DNA from: Mycobacterium fragae
GTDB taxonomy: Bacteria; Actinomycetota; Actinomycetes; Mycobacteriales; Mycobacteriaceae
NCBI RefSeq assembly: GCF_002102185.1
Contig: NZ_LQOW01000024.1
Location: forward strand, 124,001 to 188,000
Length of the DNA stretch: 64,000 nt
Reading direction: 5' to 3'
The position numbers were made by a program, and so were the translations under genes. Below are positions 1 to 8,914 of the stretch, one piece after another; within the stretch, counting starts at the first letter, position 1; every line of letters starts with the position of its first letter. Under the pieces are notes generated by a model, which was not told the DNA's origin, made no database searches, and saw only the letters and a list, made by a program, of their open reading frames with translations.

Positions 1-884
1 ACAGCGGCCGCCCGAACGTCGTCGAAGCTCCCTTCGCCCGCGGCGGCAAGGTTCGCTCGCGCCGCGTCGACACTCACATACGACAGCCCGGTACGCGCCA
101 CCACCGTCGAGCCGGCGGGAAACTCGACCCATCCTCCGGCCCACTGTGAATTCGCGCTGCGGGCACCGGGATAGACGGAATTGCCTTCGAAGGTGCCGTA
201 GGAGATGAACGGCCGGCTGAACGTCATCGCGAAATACACGGTGTAGACGTTGCCCTTGCCGCAGAAGTCGCCCGTCGTCGCCGAACCGGTGACCGTCGTG
301 TTGTCGTCGCCAATCCGAATGGTCGCCGCCGAGTTGCCCGCCAGCGACCCGCCGGTGCGCACGTGAAACAACGCGGGGCGCCCGTCGCTCGGATACCGGA
401 ACCGGCCAACACCCGTGCGGGTGGTGGCGGTCAGTTCGGCCGTCACTCCGGTATCCGGGAACTGCACCTTGTAGTAACCGGGAACGCCCACCTCGGTGTC
501 GTCGTGGGCGATCTTCTCCCAGGCGCTCCAGGGCTGCGAGCCGATCGGCGTCGTCGTCGGCAGCATTGGGATGTCGCCGAACGCATTACAGCCCACCGAC
601 GCGTGGGTCATGCTGAACCCGGTCGAGCGGTCGTTGTCGTGGTCGTAGCCGGCGTAGGTGTCGGTGGTGTCCGGCGAATACTGCACCATCCCGAACGGCA
701 CCGCGGCGCCGGGAAAGTTGTTGATCGAACCACCCGTCTCGCTCGACCCTGTGCCGATCAGCGTGTCGACGTGCGCCACCGGGTTCGTCACGAATGCGGG
801 CTCCTCGGCACGCGCCACGACCGGGCCCACGGTCAACAGAAGGCAACCTACCACCAGCGCGGCAAGCGCCTGTCGTGACCGCAT
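1..884 (-). CDS. GH92 family alpha-mannosidase, secreted (C-terminus beyond window)
   Basis: The start is at 884 and the frame stays open to base 1, giving 294 residues of a protein that is usually over 700 long, so the C-terminal catalytic part is missing only because the window ends. Residues 1-26 form a signal peptide ending near ARAEE. The mature N-terminus carries GH92 hallmarks: VDTLIGTG, then [16 protein letters not shown], then [20 protein letters not shown]92 enzymes are mostly exo-alpha-mannosidases that trim mannose chains; here mannosylated glycoproteins or lipoglycans of the envelope are plausible substrates, by inference. It resembles M. tuberculosis Rv0584, which lies in the same neighbourhood as the Rv0581 and Rv0585c homologues found further right. 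Family assignment is firm; the linkage cut is not. Confidence 0.88.
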   Translation of the reverse strand, partial: MRSRQALAALVVGCLLLTVGPVVARAEEPAFVTNPVAHVDTLIGTGSSETGGSINNFPGAAVPFGMVQYSPDTTDTYAGYDHDNDRSTGFSMTHASVGCNAFGDIPMLPTTTPIGSQPWSAWEKIAHDDTEVGVPGYYKVQFPDTGVTAELTATTRTGVGRFRYPSDGRPALFHVRTGGSLAGNSAATIRIGDDNTTVTGSATTGDFCGKGNVYTVYFAMTFSRPFISYGTFEGNSVYPGARSANSQWAGGWVEFPAGSTVVARTGLSYVSVDAARANLAAAGEGSFDDVRAAA

Positions 885-927
885 AGCAGTCTCTCTTACT
901 GCATAGCCGTCAGTGCCCGCGGCCTTT

Positions 928-1776
928 TCAGGTGACTTCGGGTGCGGGCGCTTCGCCGAAGCGGGCCAGCGCCAGCGTTCCGACGACGGCGATGGCGAAT
1001 CCCACGACGACCATCCAGCCCAGGCCATAACGGGTACGGTCGCCCAGCCACGCCACCCCGACGAGCGCGGGCCCGATCGTTTCCCCCACCACCATTCCGG
1101 CGACGGCCGTCGTCACCGACCCGCGGCTCAGCGCCGACGTCAACAACAGAAACCCCGCCACACCGCCCGCGATCACCGCATACAGGCCGGGATTCCTGTA
1201 GAAAGCCGCCTTCGTCGGATCGATCGAATCGATCAGGCGCACCGCGACTTCGACGACACCGAAGCCGCACCCGGCCCCTAACCCCAGGACCAGAGCGCGC
1301 GAGCGGTCGCCCAGTCCGCCCGCCGTCGCACCCGCGATCAACACCGCGGCGGCCACGCCCAGCAGTGCCCAGCCGAGTCCAGCCGGGCCGCGCCCGGAAC
1401 CCTCCGGTCCGGCGGCAAGCCCGAGCATCGCCAGGCCTACACACACCACACCCACGGCCGTCCACTCCGTCGGTGACAGCTGCGCCGACAGAACCCACGC
1501 GGCCACGATCGCGGTGACGGCGATCGAGGCCGCTAACGCCGCGGCGACCACGTAGATCGGTACCAGGCGCAGCGCCAGCACCTGTAACAGGAAGCCGAGG
1601 CCGTCAAGGCCGAAGCCCGCGATGTAGCGCCACTGCCGGACGGCGCGCAGCAGCAACATCGCGTCGACACCCGAGCCGCTGCCGGCTTCCACCGACCGCG
1701 TCGCCACCGCCTGCAACACCGACGCCGTGCCGTAACACAGCGAGCAACCAAGAGCCAGCAGTAACCCCAACAGCAC
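928..1776 (-). CDS. DMT/EamA-like integral membrane protein
   Basis: A 282-residue protein made almost entirely of hydrophobic helices, about nine or ten by eye, starting with [20 protein letters not shown], which has the small-residue pattern of drug/metabolite transporters. It ends in a short acidic and proline tail (GEAPAPEVT). No soluble domain is present. The gene diverges from the hypothetical gene at 1810 with only 33 bases between, so the two starts share a compact promoter region, and it reads toward the GH92 gene. Likely an exporter or a permease of small metabolites in the inner membrane; the substrate cannot be told from sequence. Confidence 0.72.
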   Translation of the reverse strand: MLLGLLLALGCSLCYGTASVLQAVATRSVEAGSGSGVDAMLLLRAVRQWRYIAGFGLDGLGFLLQVLALRLVPIYVVAAALAASIAVTAIVAAWVLSAQLSPTEWTAVGVVCVGLAMLGLAAGPEGSGRGPAGLGWALLGVAAAVLIAGATAGGLGDRSRALVLGLGAGCGFGVVEVAVRLIDSIDPTKAAFYRNPGLYAVIAGGVAGFLLLTSALSRGSVTTAVAGMVVGETIGPALVGVAWLGDRTRYGLGWMVVVGFAIAVVGTLALARFGEAPAPEVT

Positions 1777-1809
1777 AGACCGACCATACGAGAACCGCGC
1801 TGGGTCCGC

Positions 1810-2451
1810 GTGGGACGCGACCGCAAGGCCTACTATTTGCCCGTGCCGATCCTCGGTGATGCAACTGTGGTTGCCGCAAAGGTGTCCAGGTCCATCTCCA
1901 ACGCGCTGCGTGTTCAGTTAGCGACTCCCACTGGCGTCGAGTTGGCGCACGCGCAGCAGAAGGGCGGCCTCGGCGTTTTGCTTGGATTCAAGAACGGCGG
2001 CAAGGCGACGTACAACGTCTCGGCCGTCAGTGGTGAGGCTTTGCGGATCGACGTGGCCGGCACGACCACCATCACCAACTCAGACCGTGTATTGGGAAAG
2101 ATTGTGCCCGCCGATGGCGCGGCGCGATTCGAGAACGCCGCGGGCGCTGTGCTTGCCGTCATGCGGCCGCACGTCGGGTTCAAGGCCGATAGTGCATGGC
2201 ACCATCCGATCTTCACCCCGGCCGGTCAGGAGCTGGGCGTCCTGACGTTGATGAGGATTCGCACAGGCTGGACCGATATCGAAGAGGACATCTACCAACT
2301 GGTACTCAACTACAGCTACGCGAGAGGGTTGAAAGCGCCGTCGGCAGGCGCGTTGCTCAAGCTCTCCGCGCCTGTCGGCCCGGAACTTGGCGACGTGTTG
2401 GCGGCGGCCTGCGTCGACTGCTCGGTGTTGCCGCGAGCCTACATCGCCTAG
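1810..2451 (+). CDS. Hypothetical protein, possible LURP/tubby-like beta fold
   Basis: 213 residues, not recognised with certainty. The protein has no signal peptide or membrane segment. It shows repeated strand-turn-strand units with small-polar turns ([38 protein letters not shown]), which recall the beta-barrel repeats of LURP-one/tubby-like proteins; this is a weak impression. The C-terminus contains a Cys pair (AACVDCSV). GTG at 1810 is the first start; in-frame TTG 1837 and GTG 1843 are alternatives because the first 10 residues are atypical. Its end overlaps the convergent methyltransferase at 2448 by four bases. Confidence 0.6.
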   Translation: MGRDRKAYYLPVPILGDATVVAAKVSRSISNALRVQLATPTGVELAHAQQKGGLGVLLGFKNGGKATYNVSAVSGEALRIDVAGTTTITNSDRVLGKIVPADGAARFENAAGAVLAVMRPHVGFKADSAWHHPIFTPAGQELGVLTLMRIRTGWTDIEEDIYQLVLNYSYARGLKAPSAGALLKLSAPVGPELGDVLAAACVDCSVLPRAYIA

Positions 2452-3398
2452 GTTCGCTCCGCCGACACGAACAGGCTCTTCGGCACCCCGTCCTCGATGC
2501 CCTTCGGAGGATGGCGGTCGTAGCGGGCCATCATCTCCTCGGCCGTTTGCACCGACACATTCCAGCCGTGCGAGCGCAACCAGTCGCCGACGTCGGTGCG
2601 GTCCTCGAAGTACCACAGCTCCTCGAAGTCGGGAATCTCGTCCTCCCCGCGTCCCACCTTGGCCGCCAGCTCGCGGTAGCGCTGCATGTTCGCCCGCTGC
2701 CGCTCCCGCGCCTCGGGATTGTTGAACTCCGGGCCGAGCCCCTCGACCGCGATCCGGCTGCCGGGGGCAACCAGCGAATGGATGCGCTCGAACAGCTGAT
2801 CCTGACCCGCGGCTGGCAGGAACTGCAGCAGTCCCTCGGCCGTCCACGCACTCGGCGCCGAGGTGTCAAAGCCCGCATACTGCAACGCCGCCGGCCAGTC
2901 CTGACGCAGATCGACCGCGACGTTGATCAGATTGCACCTCGGCAGCGCGCGGCGCTCCTGCAACGTCGACATCTTGAACTGCAGCACCTGGGGTTGGTCT
3001 AGCTCGAAGACCGTCGTCCCGCCCAGCCACGGCAACCGCCACGCCCGCGCGTCCAGGCCCGCCGCCAGGATCACCGCCTGGCGCACACCCGCGTTGTTGG
3101 CCTGCAGGAAGAACTGGTCGAAAAACATTGTCCGCGAAGCCATGTAGTCACGCATGCCCTGCATTCGCAGTGGCACGTCCGGTGCGGCCTCGGCAATCTC
3201 GGGAGGCACCTCGGGGTTGCCGAACCAGTTCCACACGCCGTCGCCGGCGGCGTCCAGAAACACCCGCGCGAACGGATCGCTGATCAGCGGATTCTCACTT
3301 TCGGTCTCCGCCGCGCGGGCCGCGGCCACGCCGAGCGCCGTCGCTCCTACGCCCTCGGTGATCTCCCAGCTGTCGTCATCGCTTCTCGGCACGGTCAC
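2448..3398 (-). CDS. SAM-dependent methyltransferase, TIGR00027/PF04072 type (copy 1)
   Basis: 316 residues with the layout of the mycobacterial leucine-carboxyl-methyltransferase-like family: N-terminal [20 protein letters not shown], then [12 protein letters not shown], then the SAM-binding strand [18 protein letters not shown] with the invariant GLDARAxR motif, an acidic strand end FELDQPQVL, and AEGLLQFLP. Members methylate unknown, often lipid or polyketide-type, substrates. The start overlaps the stop of the PLD-like gene upstream (3395-3398), so translation is probably coupled. It is closely related to the protein at 3962-4939; the two flank the PLD-like gene. Confidence 0.9.
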   Translation of the reverse strand: MTVPRSDDDSWEITEGVGATALGVAAARAAETESENPLISDPFARVFLDAAGDGVWNWFGNPEVPPEIAEAAPDVPLRMQGMRDYMASRTMFFDQFFLQANNAGVRQAVILAAGLDARAWRLPWLGGTTVFELDQPQVLQFKMSTLQERRALPRCNLINVAVDLRQDWPAALQYAGFDTSAPSAWTAEGLLQFLPAAGQDQLFERIHSLVAPGSRIAVEGLGPEFNNPEARERQRANMQRYRELAAKVGRGEDEIPDFEELWYFEDRTDVGDWLRSHGWNVSVQTAEEMMARYDRHPPKGIEDGVPKSLFVSAERT

Positions 3399-3955
3399 TT
3401 CCCCTTACTGCGCGCAGCCTTCGCCGCCATCTGCTTGAGCATGTCGTCGTGGATGATGTCGACCCTCGAGCGGGCTTCCGCGCACACCAGTGGGTCGCGG
3501 ATCACGGTGAGCTGGTTATCCTGCTTGGATTCTCCACCCGTGGACCAGTTGGTGGAACCGGTGATGACGTCGACCCCGTCGACGATCACCATCTTCATGT
3601 GCATGATCGCCGACTTCTCGCTGTGGCCGATCGCAATGCTGTTGCCGGTCTTGTCATTTAGCCACGGCGCCAGCAGAGGGGTCTCGGCGCGTCCGGCGGC
3701 CTGCGTGGAGTCCAGGCTCATCTGCACGTAGACCTTCTCGTCCTTGAGCTTGGACTGCAGGACGGTGTTCAGCTCCTGGTCGTCGTAGCCGTACATCGCC
3801 ACGACGAGGCTCTTGTTGGCCGAGGTCAGCAACGCCTTGAGCGCGTCGTGCACGCGGTCGACCGGGCTGTAGAACGTGCGGGTGTGGTCGGGATAGCCGG
3901 GCGGAAACGGCGCGGCCTTGTACTGGTCCAGCTCGGTCAGCGAGGGAAGTGCCAT
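3395..3955 (-). CDS. Single-HKD phospholipase D-like protein
   Basis: 186 residues containing one complete HxK(x)4D(x)6GSxN motif: [20 protein letters not shown] near the C-terminal third. One motif per chain is typical of Nuc/PLDc_2 proteins, which dimerise to build one active site that cleaves phosphodiesters in nucleic acids or lipids. There is no obvious signal peptide, so it probably acts in the cytosol. The N-terminal part ([20 protein letters not shown]) has the usual PLD-fold start. The gene lies six bases after the upstream methyltransferase (3962) and overlaps the downstream one, so the three read as one transcript. Substrate unknown. Confidence 0.82.
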   Translation of the reverse strand: MALPSLTELDQYKAAPFPPGYPDHTRTFYSPVDRVHDALKALLTSANKSLVVAMYGYDDQELNTVLQSKLKDEKVYVQMSLDSTQAAGRAETPLLAPWLNDKTGNSIAIGHSEKSAIMHMKMVIVDGVDVITGSTNWSTGGESKQDNQLTVIRDPLVCAEARSRVDIIHDDMLKQMAAKAARSKGK

Positions 3956-3961
3956 GGCTGA

Positions 3962-4939
3962 CTAAGGTACTGCCCTTACCCGCTGCGCGCTCACGAACAA
4001 GTTGCCCGGGATCCGGTCCTCGACCTCCTCGGGGACTCGGCGGCCATAGCCGGCCATCAGCTCGTCGGTCGGCGTCACCGTCACCTCCCAGCCGTGGCGG
4101 GCAAACCAATCGCCGACGTCTTCGCGTTCCTCGAAGTACCACAGCTCGTCGGTCCTCGGGATCTCACGCTGCGGCTCCACCTGGGCCATCAGCGCCCGGA
4201 GCCGATCCATCCGGGCACGACGCTCCGCGCGAATCTCCGGGTCGTGAAATTTCGGTCCCAGCGCCTCGACGGCGACTCGGCTGCCGGGGGCGGCGAGGGC
4301 CTGAATCCGCTCGAACAGCAAGTCTTGGGCCGCGGCGGGCAGATACGGCATCAGCCCCTCGGCCGACCACACGCTGGGCGCTGATGGGTCAAAACCCGCC
4401 TGCCGCAACGCCGTCGGCCAGTCCTGACGCAGGTCCACAGCGACGGCTATTCGGTTGCAGGCGGCCTCCGCACCATGCTCAGCCAACGTTGACGCTTTGA
4501 ACTCCAGCACCCTGGGTTGGTCGAGCTCGTAGACGGTCGTCCCGTCGGGCCATGGCAGCCGCCAGGCCCGCGCATCCAGACCCGCCGCCAGGATCACCGC
4601 CTGACGGATGCCCGCCCGCGTCGCGTCGAGGAAGAACTCGTCGAAAAACGCTGTCCGCGAAGCCATGTAGCCGACCATGCTCTGCATCTGCAGCGGCAAC
4701 GTCGGTTCGGCTTCGACGAGTTCGGGCGGCAGCTGCGGCGCGGCGTGCCAGTTCCACACGCCGTCGCCGGCGGCGTCGAGGAAAACCTGGGCGAACGGAT
4801 CGCTGATCAACGGGTTCTCGCTTCGGGTTTCCGCCGCGCGCGCCGCGGCTACCCCCAGCGCCGTCGCGCCCACGCTCTCAGTGATCTCCCAACTGTCGTT
4901 ATCGGTTCTGGCTAGGCCCACGTCTTCCTCCTGCTCCAT
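3962..4939 (-). CDS. SAM-dependent methyltransferase, TIGR00027/PF04072 type (copy 2)
   Basis: 325 residues, clearly paralogous to the protein at 2448-3398: both share [39 protein letters not shown] and the [16 protein letters not shown] motif. The ATG at 4939 adds six acidic residues; a GTG at 4921 would give a start aligned with the paralogue, so the true N-terminus is uncertain. First gene of the three-gene minus-strand unit with the PLD-like protein. Its methyl acceptor is unknown; family members are abundant in mycobacteria and rarely characterised. Confidence 0.9.
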   Translation of the reverse strand: MEQEEDVGLARTDNDSWEITESVGATALGVAAARAAETRSENPLISDPFAQVFLDAAGDGVWNWHAAPQLPPELVEAEPTLPLQMQSMVGYMASRTAFFDEFFLDATRAGIRQAVILAAGLDARAWRLPWPDGTTVYELDQPRVLEFKASTLAEHGAEAACNRIAVAVDLRQDWPTALRQAGFDPSAPSVWSAEGLMPYLPAAAQDLLFERIQALAAPGSRVAVEALGPKFHDPEIRAERRARMDRLRALMAQVEPQREIPRTDELWYFEEREDVGDWFARHGWEVTVTPTDELMAGYGRRVPEEVEDRIPGNLFVSAQRVRAVP

Positions 4940-5044
4940 ACAGCCGTTCTCGACCTTACGTCGGCTCGCCGCTCGCGATGAGTTTCGTCGTGGTTTCCAG
5001 TCTGTATCCCCAACACGCCTTCAACCGCATACGGGGAGAGCATC

Positions 5045-5626
5045 ATGACAGCGACCTACACCTTCGACGTGTTTTCCAGCCTCGACGGCTTCGGCGGCGT
5101 CAGCGGCGGCGACTGGGGCGGCTACTGGGGCAAGCAAGGCCCCGAACTGCTCGACCACCGCCTCGCCCTGTACGGCGAGGAGCAGCGAATGGTCTTTGGC
5201 GCCAACACATATCGGTTATTCGCGCAAATGCTGGCTGAGAGCACCGAGGAGTCCGAGGTGCGCGACCCGTGGGTCACCCGGATGAGGCACCTGCCGGCGA
5301 CGGTGGTGTCGACCACCCTGGAAGAACCTCTCGACTGGCCGGACGCGACCGTCGTGAGCGGCGACGCCGTCGACGTCGTCGCCCGGCTCAAGGAGGAGTC
5401 CGAGATGCCGTTGCGCTCGCACGGCAGCCTGTCGATGAACCGAGCGCTGATGGCCGCCGGCCTGGTCGACCGCGTCCAGGTGACGCTCTTCCCCGTGATC
5501 ACCGGTCAGACCGGTGACGACCCGATCTTCCTGGGTGCGGCCGACTTCGACCTCGAGCTGATCGAGAGCCGAACGCTCGACGGCAATATCCAAGAGCTCA
5601 CCTACCGGCCCACCCTGCACGTCTGA
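5045..5626 (+). CDS. Dihydrofolate-reductase-like (RibD C-terminal domain) protein
   Basis: 193 residues with the RibD_C/DHFR fold signature: N-terminal TYTFDVFSSLDGF, the loop MVFGANTYRLF, PATVVSTTLEEPLDW, the glycine-containing cofactor turn LRSHGSLSMNRALMAAGLVDRVQ and TLFPVITGQTG. Proteins of this type are NADPH-dependent reductases annotated as dihydrofolate or bifunctional deaminase-reductase-like, but most have no known substrate. The ATG at 5045 is preceded by GGAGAG a few bases upstream. It stands alone, divergent from the methyltransferase unit and 79 bases before the large membrane protein. Confidence 0.82.
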   Translation: MTATYTFDVFSSLDGFGGVSGGDWGGYWGKQGPELLDHRLALYGEEQRMVFGANTYRLFAQMLAESTEESEVRDPWVTRMRHLPATVVSTTLEEPLDWPDATVVSGDAVDVVARLKEESEMPLRSHGSLSMNRALMAAGLVDRVQVTLFPVITGQTGDDPIFLGAADFDLELIESRTLDGNIQELTYRPTLHV

Positions 5627-5705
5627 GTCCGATGCATCACTAGATGTACGCAGAGCCGCTGTCCGGTTATGTTGTCGGCGAGCCGCTGACTAAGGATCGT
5701 GGGAC

Positions 5706-8081
5706 ATGCACGTCGACGGGCGCGAGATCACCGTTACCGGCAGCCTGCTGCAACCGCTGACCCGACGCACCAACGACATCCTGCGGCTCGTGGCGGCGGC
5801 GCTGCTTCTCGCGGCGGTGATCACCAGCTCGCTGATCACCCGCAAGCGCTGGGACGCCCTGGAGAAATCCATCTCGGAAATCATCGGGGTACTCTCCCCC
5901 ACCCAATCCGATCTGGTGTACCTGATCTACGGCATCGCGATCCTGGTGTTGCCGTTCATGATCCTTGTTGGCTTGATCGTCGCCCGGCAATGGAAACTGC
6001 TCGCCGCGTACGCGACCGCGGGAGCCATCGCCGTTCTCGCGCTGTCGGTCACCGGCCGTCGCTTCTCGCCACCGAACTGGCACTTCGATCTGTCCGACCG
6101 GCTGCGCACGGTGTTGTCCCAATTCCTCGACGACCCGCGGTGGATCGCGATGCTCGCGGCGGTGCTCACCGTGTCGGGCCCGTGGCTGCCGGCGCGCTGG
6201 CGGCACTGGTGGTGGGCGCTGCTGCTGGCCTTCGTGCCGATCCACCTGCTGGTCAGCGCCATCGTGCCGGCCCGCGCGCTGCTGGGCCTGGCGGTCGGGT
6301 GGTTCGTCGGCGCGCTGGTGGTCCTGGTCAGCGGCACTCCCGCGCTCGAGGTGCCGCTCGACGGCGCGGTCCGCGCGATGGCCAAACGCGGCTTCCTGGT
6401 GTCCGCGCTGACGGTGGTCCGGCCGGCAGGATCCGGGCCGCTGGTGCTGTCGGCGGCGTCCGAGGACCCGGATGCCAGCGCGGTGATCGAGATGTACGGC
6501 CCGCATCAAAGCAGCGGCGGCGCGCTGCGCCAGCTGTGGCGCAAGCTGCGGCTGCGCGGCAGCGAGACCGCGCCCCTGCAGGCGTCCATGCGCCGCGCCG
6601 TCGAGCATCGCGCATTGATGGCCATTGCGGTCGGTGACGTCGGGGCGGCCAATACGCCCACACCTGCCGTTGCCGCGCTGGAGCGGGGCTGGACGTTGTA
6701 CGCGCACAAGCCGATTCGCGGCGTCTCGATCCGCCAATGCGCGACGACGACTCCGGTCGCCCGGGTGTGGGAGTCGCTGCGAAACCTGCACGACCACCAG
6801 ATCTCCCACGGCGATCTACGCAGCGAGCAGATCACGGTCAACGACGGCGCCGTGCTGTTCGGCGGATTCGGCAGCGCCGAATACGGCGCCACCGACGCGC
6901 AACTGCAGTCCGACATCGCCCAGCTGCTGGTGACGACGTCGGCTTTGTATGAGGCGGAGTCCGCGGTGGGGGCGGCGATCGACGCGTTCGGCAAGGACGC
7001 CGTCCTGACGGCGTCTCGGCGGCTCACCAAATCCGCAGTGCCCAAACATATCCGGGACTCTGTGACCGACCCTAAGGCCGTCATCTCCGGAAGCCGTGCG
7101 GAAGTCATGCGCCAAACCGCCACGGACAAGATCCAGACCGAGACGATCACCCGGTTCACCCGCGCCCAGCTCATTCAGCTGGTGCTGCTGATCGCGCTGG
7201 TCTACGTCGCCTACCCGTTCATCAGCACCGTGCCGGCGTTCTTCTCCGAGCTGAAGACCGCGAACTGGTGGTGGGCACTGCTGGGGCTAACGGTCTCGGC
7301 GCTGACGTATGTCGGCGCGGCGGGCGCGTTGTGGGCCGCGGCCGATGGGCTAGTGAGCTTCCGCAGCCTGTCAATCATGCAGGTGGCCAACACCTTTGCC
7401 GCGACCACCACCCCAGCCGGCGTCGGCGGGCTCGCGTTGAGCACCCGATTCCTGCAGAAGGGCGGGCTGAGCACTATTCGGGCCACCACGGCGGTGGCAC
7501 TACAGCAGTCGATGCAGGTGATCGTCCACGTCATCCTGCTGATCTTCTTCAGCACGGCCGCGGGTGCGGGTACCGACCTGCGTCATTTCGTCCCGCACGC
7601 CACGGTGTTGTACCTGATCGCCGGTGTGGCGCTGGGCATCGTCGGCACGGCTTTGTTGGTGCCCAACCTGCGACGGTGGCTGGCGACGGCGGTCCGACCC
7701 AAGCTCAAGGAGATCACCGCCGACCTGATCGAGCTTGCCCGCGAGCCCAAGCGGCTGGGGTTGATCGTATTAGGTTGTGCGGGAACGACTCTCGGTGCGG
7801 CGATGGCGCTGTGGGCCAGCGTCGAAGCCTTCGGCGGTCACGCGACGTTCGTCACCGTCACCGTGGTAACGATGGTCGGCGGAACCCTCGCCTCGGCCGC
7901 TCCCACGCCCGGCGGCGTTGGCGCCGTCGAGGCGGCGCTGATCGGTGGGCTGGCCGCCTTCGGCGTTCCCGCGGCCGTCGGCGTCCCGTCAGTGCTGCTG
8001 TATCGGGTGCTCACCTGCTGGTTGCCGGTGTTCATCGGCTGGCCGGTGATGCGGTGGCTGACCAACAACGACATGATCTAG
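5706..8081 (+). CDS. Large membrane protein, Rv0585c-like: pseudokinase-like centre and AglD/LPG-synthase-type membrane domain
   Basis: 791 residues. The first ~240 residues hold several helices. A soluble middle follows with a kinase-like loop around residue 367 (SHGDLRSEQITVNDG) and a FGGFGSAEYG segment in place of DFG, recalling RIO/APH-type kinases. From about residue 470 to the end is a block of roughly eight helices like the UPF0104/AglD/lysylphosphatidylglycerol-synthase flippase domain (TTTPAGVGGLALSTRFLQKGG, PTPGGVGAVEAALIGGL). It matches M. tuberculosis Rv0585c by recall. Probably acts on a lipid-linked substrate at the inner membrane. The proposed active residues of a working kinase are only partly present, so catalysis in the middle domain is doubtful. 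Confidence 0.85.
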   Translation: MHVDGREITVTGSLLQPLTRRTNDILRLVAAALLLAAVITSSLITRKRWDALEKSISEIIGVLSPTQSDLVYLIYGIAILVLPFMILVGLIVARQWKLLAAYATAGAIAVLALSVTGRRFSPPNWHFDLSDRLRTVLSQFLDDPRWIAMLAAVLTVSGPWLPARWRHWWWALLLAFVPIHLLVSAIVPARALLGLAVGWFVGALVVLVSGTPALEVPLDGAVRAMAKRGFLVSALTVVRPAGSGPLVLSAASEDPDASAVIEMYGPHQSSGGALRQLWRKLRLRGSETAPLQASMRRAVEHRALMAIAVGDVGAANTPTPAVAALERGWTLYAHKPIRGVSIRQCATTTPVARVWESLRNLHDHQISHGDLRSEQITVNDGAVLFGGFGSAEYGATDAQLQSDIAQLLVTTSALYEAESAVGAAIDAFGKDAVLTASRRLTKSAVPKHIRDSVTDPKAVISGSRAEVMRQTATDKIQTETITRFTRAQLIQLVLLIALVYVAYPFISTVPAFFSELKTANWWWALLGLTVSALTYVGAAGALWAAADGLVSFRSLSIMQVANTFAATTTPAGVGGLALSTRFLQKGGLSTIRATTAVALQQSMQVIVHVILLIFFSTAAGAGTDLRHFVPHATVLYLIAGVALGIVGTALLVPNLRRWLATAVRPKLKEITADLIELAREPKRLGLIVLGCAGTTLGAAMALWASVEAFGGHATFVTVTVVTMVGGTLASAAPTPGGVGAVEAALIGGLAAFGVPAAVGVPSVLLYRVLTCWLPVFIGWPVMRWLTNNDMI

Positions 8082-8083
8082 CG

Positions 8084-8299
8084 TCACCGCTCACCAAACC
8101 CATCGAGCAGCTCGTCAACGTGCCCAGCGATCGGCTCCGAGGCCGTGTACAGCCCGCTGCGCGGCGGGGGCTTGGCAGCACCCAGTGTCTGCCGGAGAGA
8201 GTCCCGAATGACCTCAGCCTCGGAGACTCCGCGCTGTTGAGCAGCTCGCTTCACAGCTGCAAGCAGCTCGTCGGGCAAGTAGACCGTCTTCTTCTCCAC
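8084..8299 (-). CDS. vapB26: VapB26-like ribbon-helix-helix antitoxin without adjacent toxin
   Basis: 71 residues: TVYLPDELLAAVKRAAQQRG is a ribbon-helix-helix DNA-binding segment, followed by SEAEVIRDSLR and a C-terminal tail (PPPRSGLYTASEPIAGHVDE) of the kind that wraps a VapC toxin. It resembles M. tuberculosis VapB26 (Rv0581) and lies next to Rv0580c and Rv0579 homologues as in that genome. However, where vapC26 should follow, the convergent membrane gene ends at 8081, two bases away, and no PIN-domain ORF is present. The antitoxin is therefore orphaned; it may still act as a repressor or pair with a toxin elsewhere. Confidence 0.85.
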   Translation of the reverse strand: MEKKTVYLPDELLAAVKRAAQQRGVSEAEVIRDSLRQTLGAAKPPPRSGLYTASEPIAGHVDELLDGFGER

Positions 8300-8360
8300 A
8301 AGATGTATGGTCTCAGGCCATTTACAGCGGCGTTGCCCTTACAGCCATCATGTGTTTCGA

Positions 8361-8392
8361 TTGTTTCAATTGAATGGCAGCGCTGGTAGCAT
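8361..8392 (+). promoter_or_regulatory. Probable promoter and operator of the RES antitoxin-toxin pair
   Basis: A perfect palindrome TTCAATTGAA lies at 8365-8374, within a slightly longer dyad (ATTGTTTCAAT). A -10-like TAGCAT sits at 8387-8392 and the ATG of the antitoxin is six bases after it, so the message is probably leaderless. The palindrome covers the expected -35 region, as expected for an autoregulated toxin-antitoxin operon. Function inferred from position. Confidence 0.5.
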
Positions 8393-8398
8393 GGTGAC

Positions 8399-8914
8399 AT
8401 GCCTACCGCTGTTGCTCCACTGGCTCGCCAGGTCGCCGAACGTGCCCGAAAAGACTCCGGTTTCGCCGAGGTGCTCGACGCCATCCTGGAGGCGCCCACC
8501 ACACCGCAGGGAACGCTGGAGCGCATTGCCGCCCGCAGCCTAAACGACGAGCGCCGCGGCGCGCTGGTGCGCGAGTTCGTCGAGGGCTCGCTACCGACCC
8601 CGACGGTGCAGGCGCGGCTGGGTCTGCATTCGCCGCAGGCGGTGCACCGGCTTCGCAGCCGGGGAAAGCTGCTGGGCTCCGCCGTCGGCAACCAAACCTG
8701 GTTTCCTGCCTGGCAATTCGACGACGGCCGGCTGCGGCCGGACCTACCGCGAATTCTCGAGCTGCTGACCCGGTTCACCTCCGACCCGCTGGCCGCCGAC
8801 CGCGTCATGCGCCTGACTCATGACGAGTTGGGCGGCTCGTCGATCGCCGAGGCGCTACGCCGCCCGAAGACCGCCGACACTGCGTGGCGGATGCTCGCCG
8901 CCGTCGGTGCCTGA
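8399..8914 (+). CDS. Antitoxin of RES-type module (Rv0580c-like, helix-turn-helix)
   Basis: 171 residues. The centre (GSLPTPTVQARLGLHSPQAVHRLRSRGKLLG) reads as a winged or plain helix-turn-helix, and the C-terminal ~70 residues (TWFPAWQFDDGRLRPDLPRILELL... ADTAWRMLAA) have the length and spacing of the toxin-binding part of antitoxins that partner RES-domain toxins. The stop overlaps the start of the RES gene by eight bases, which supports coupled translation. It resembles M. tuberculosis Rv0580c. Expected role: bind and mask the toxin and repress its own promoter through the upstream palindrome. Family assignment is mainly from context plus fold impression. Confidence 0.72.
   Translation: MPTAVAPLARQVAERARKDSGFAEVLDAILEAPTTPQGTLERIAARSLNDERRGALVREFVEGSLPTPTVQARLGLHSPQAVHRLRSRGKLLGSAVGNQTWFPAWQFDDGRLRPDLPRILELLTRFTSDPLAADRVMRLTHDELGGSSIAEALRRPKTADTAWRMLAAVGA

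Noticed and set aside
5667-6809. 380-codon frame on the minus strand
   Set aside because: Arg/His/Gln-rich text with no family features, lying opposite the well-supported Rv0585c-like gene.
8820-8906. Earlier start of the RES gene
   Set aside because: The extra 29 residues are encoded inside the antitoxin gene and do not match the family; GTG 8907 fits better.
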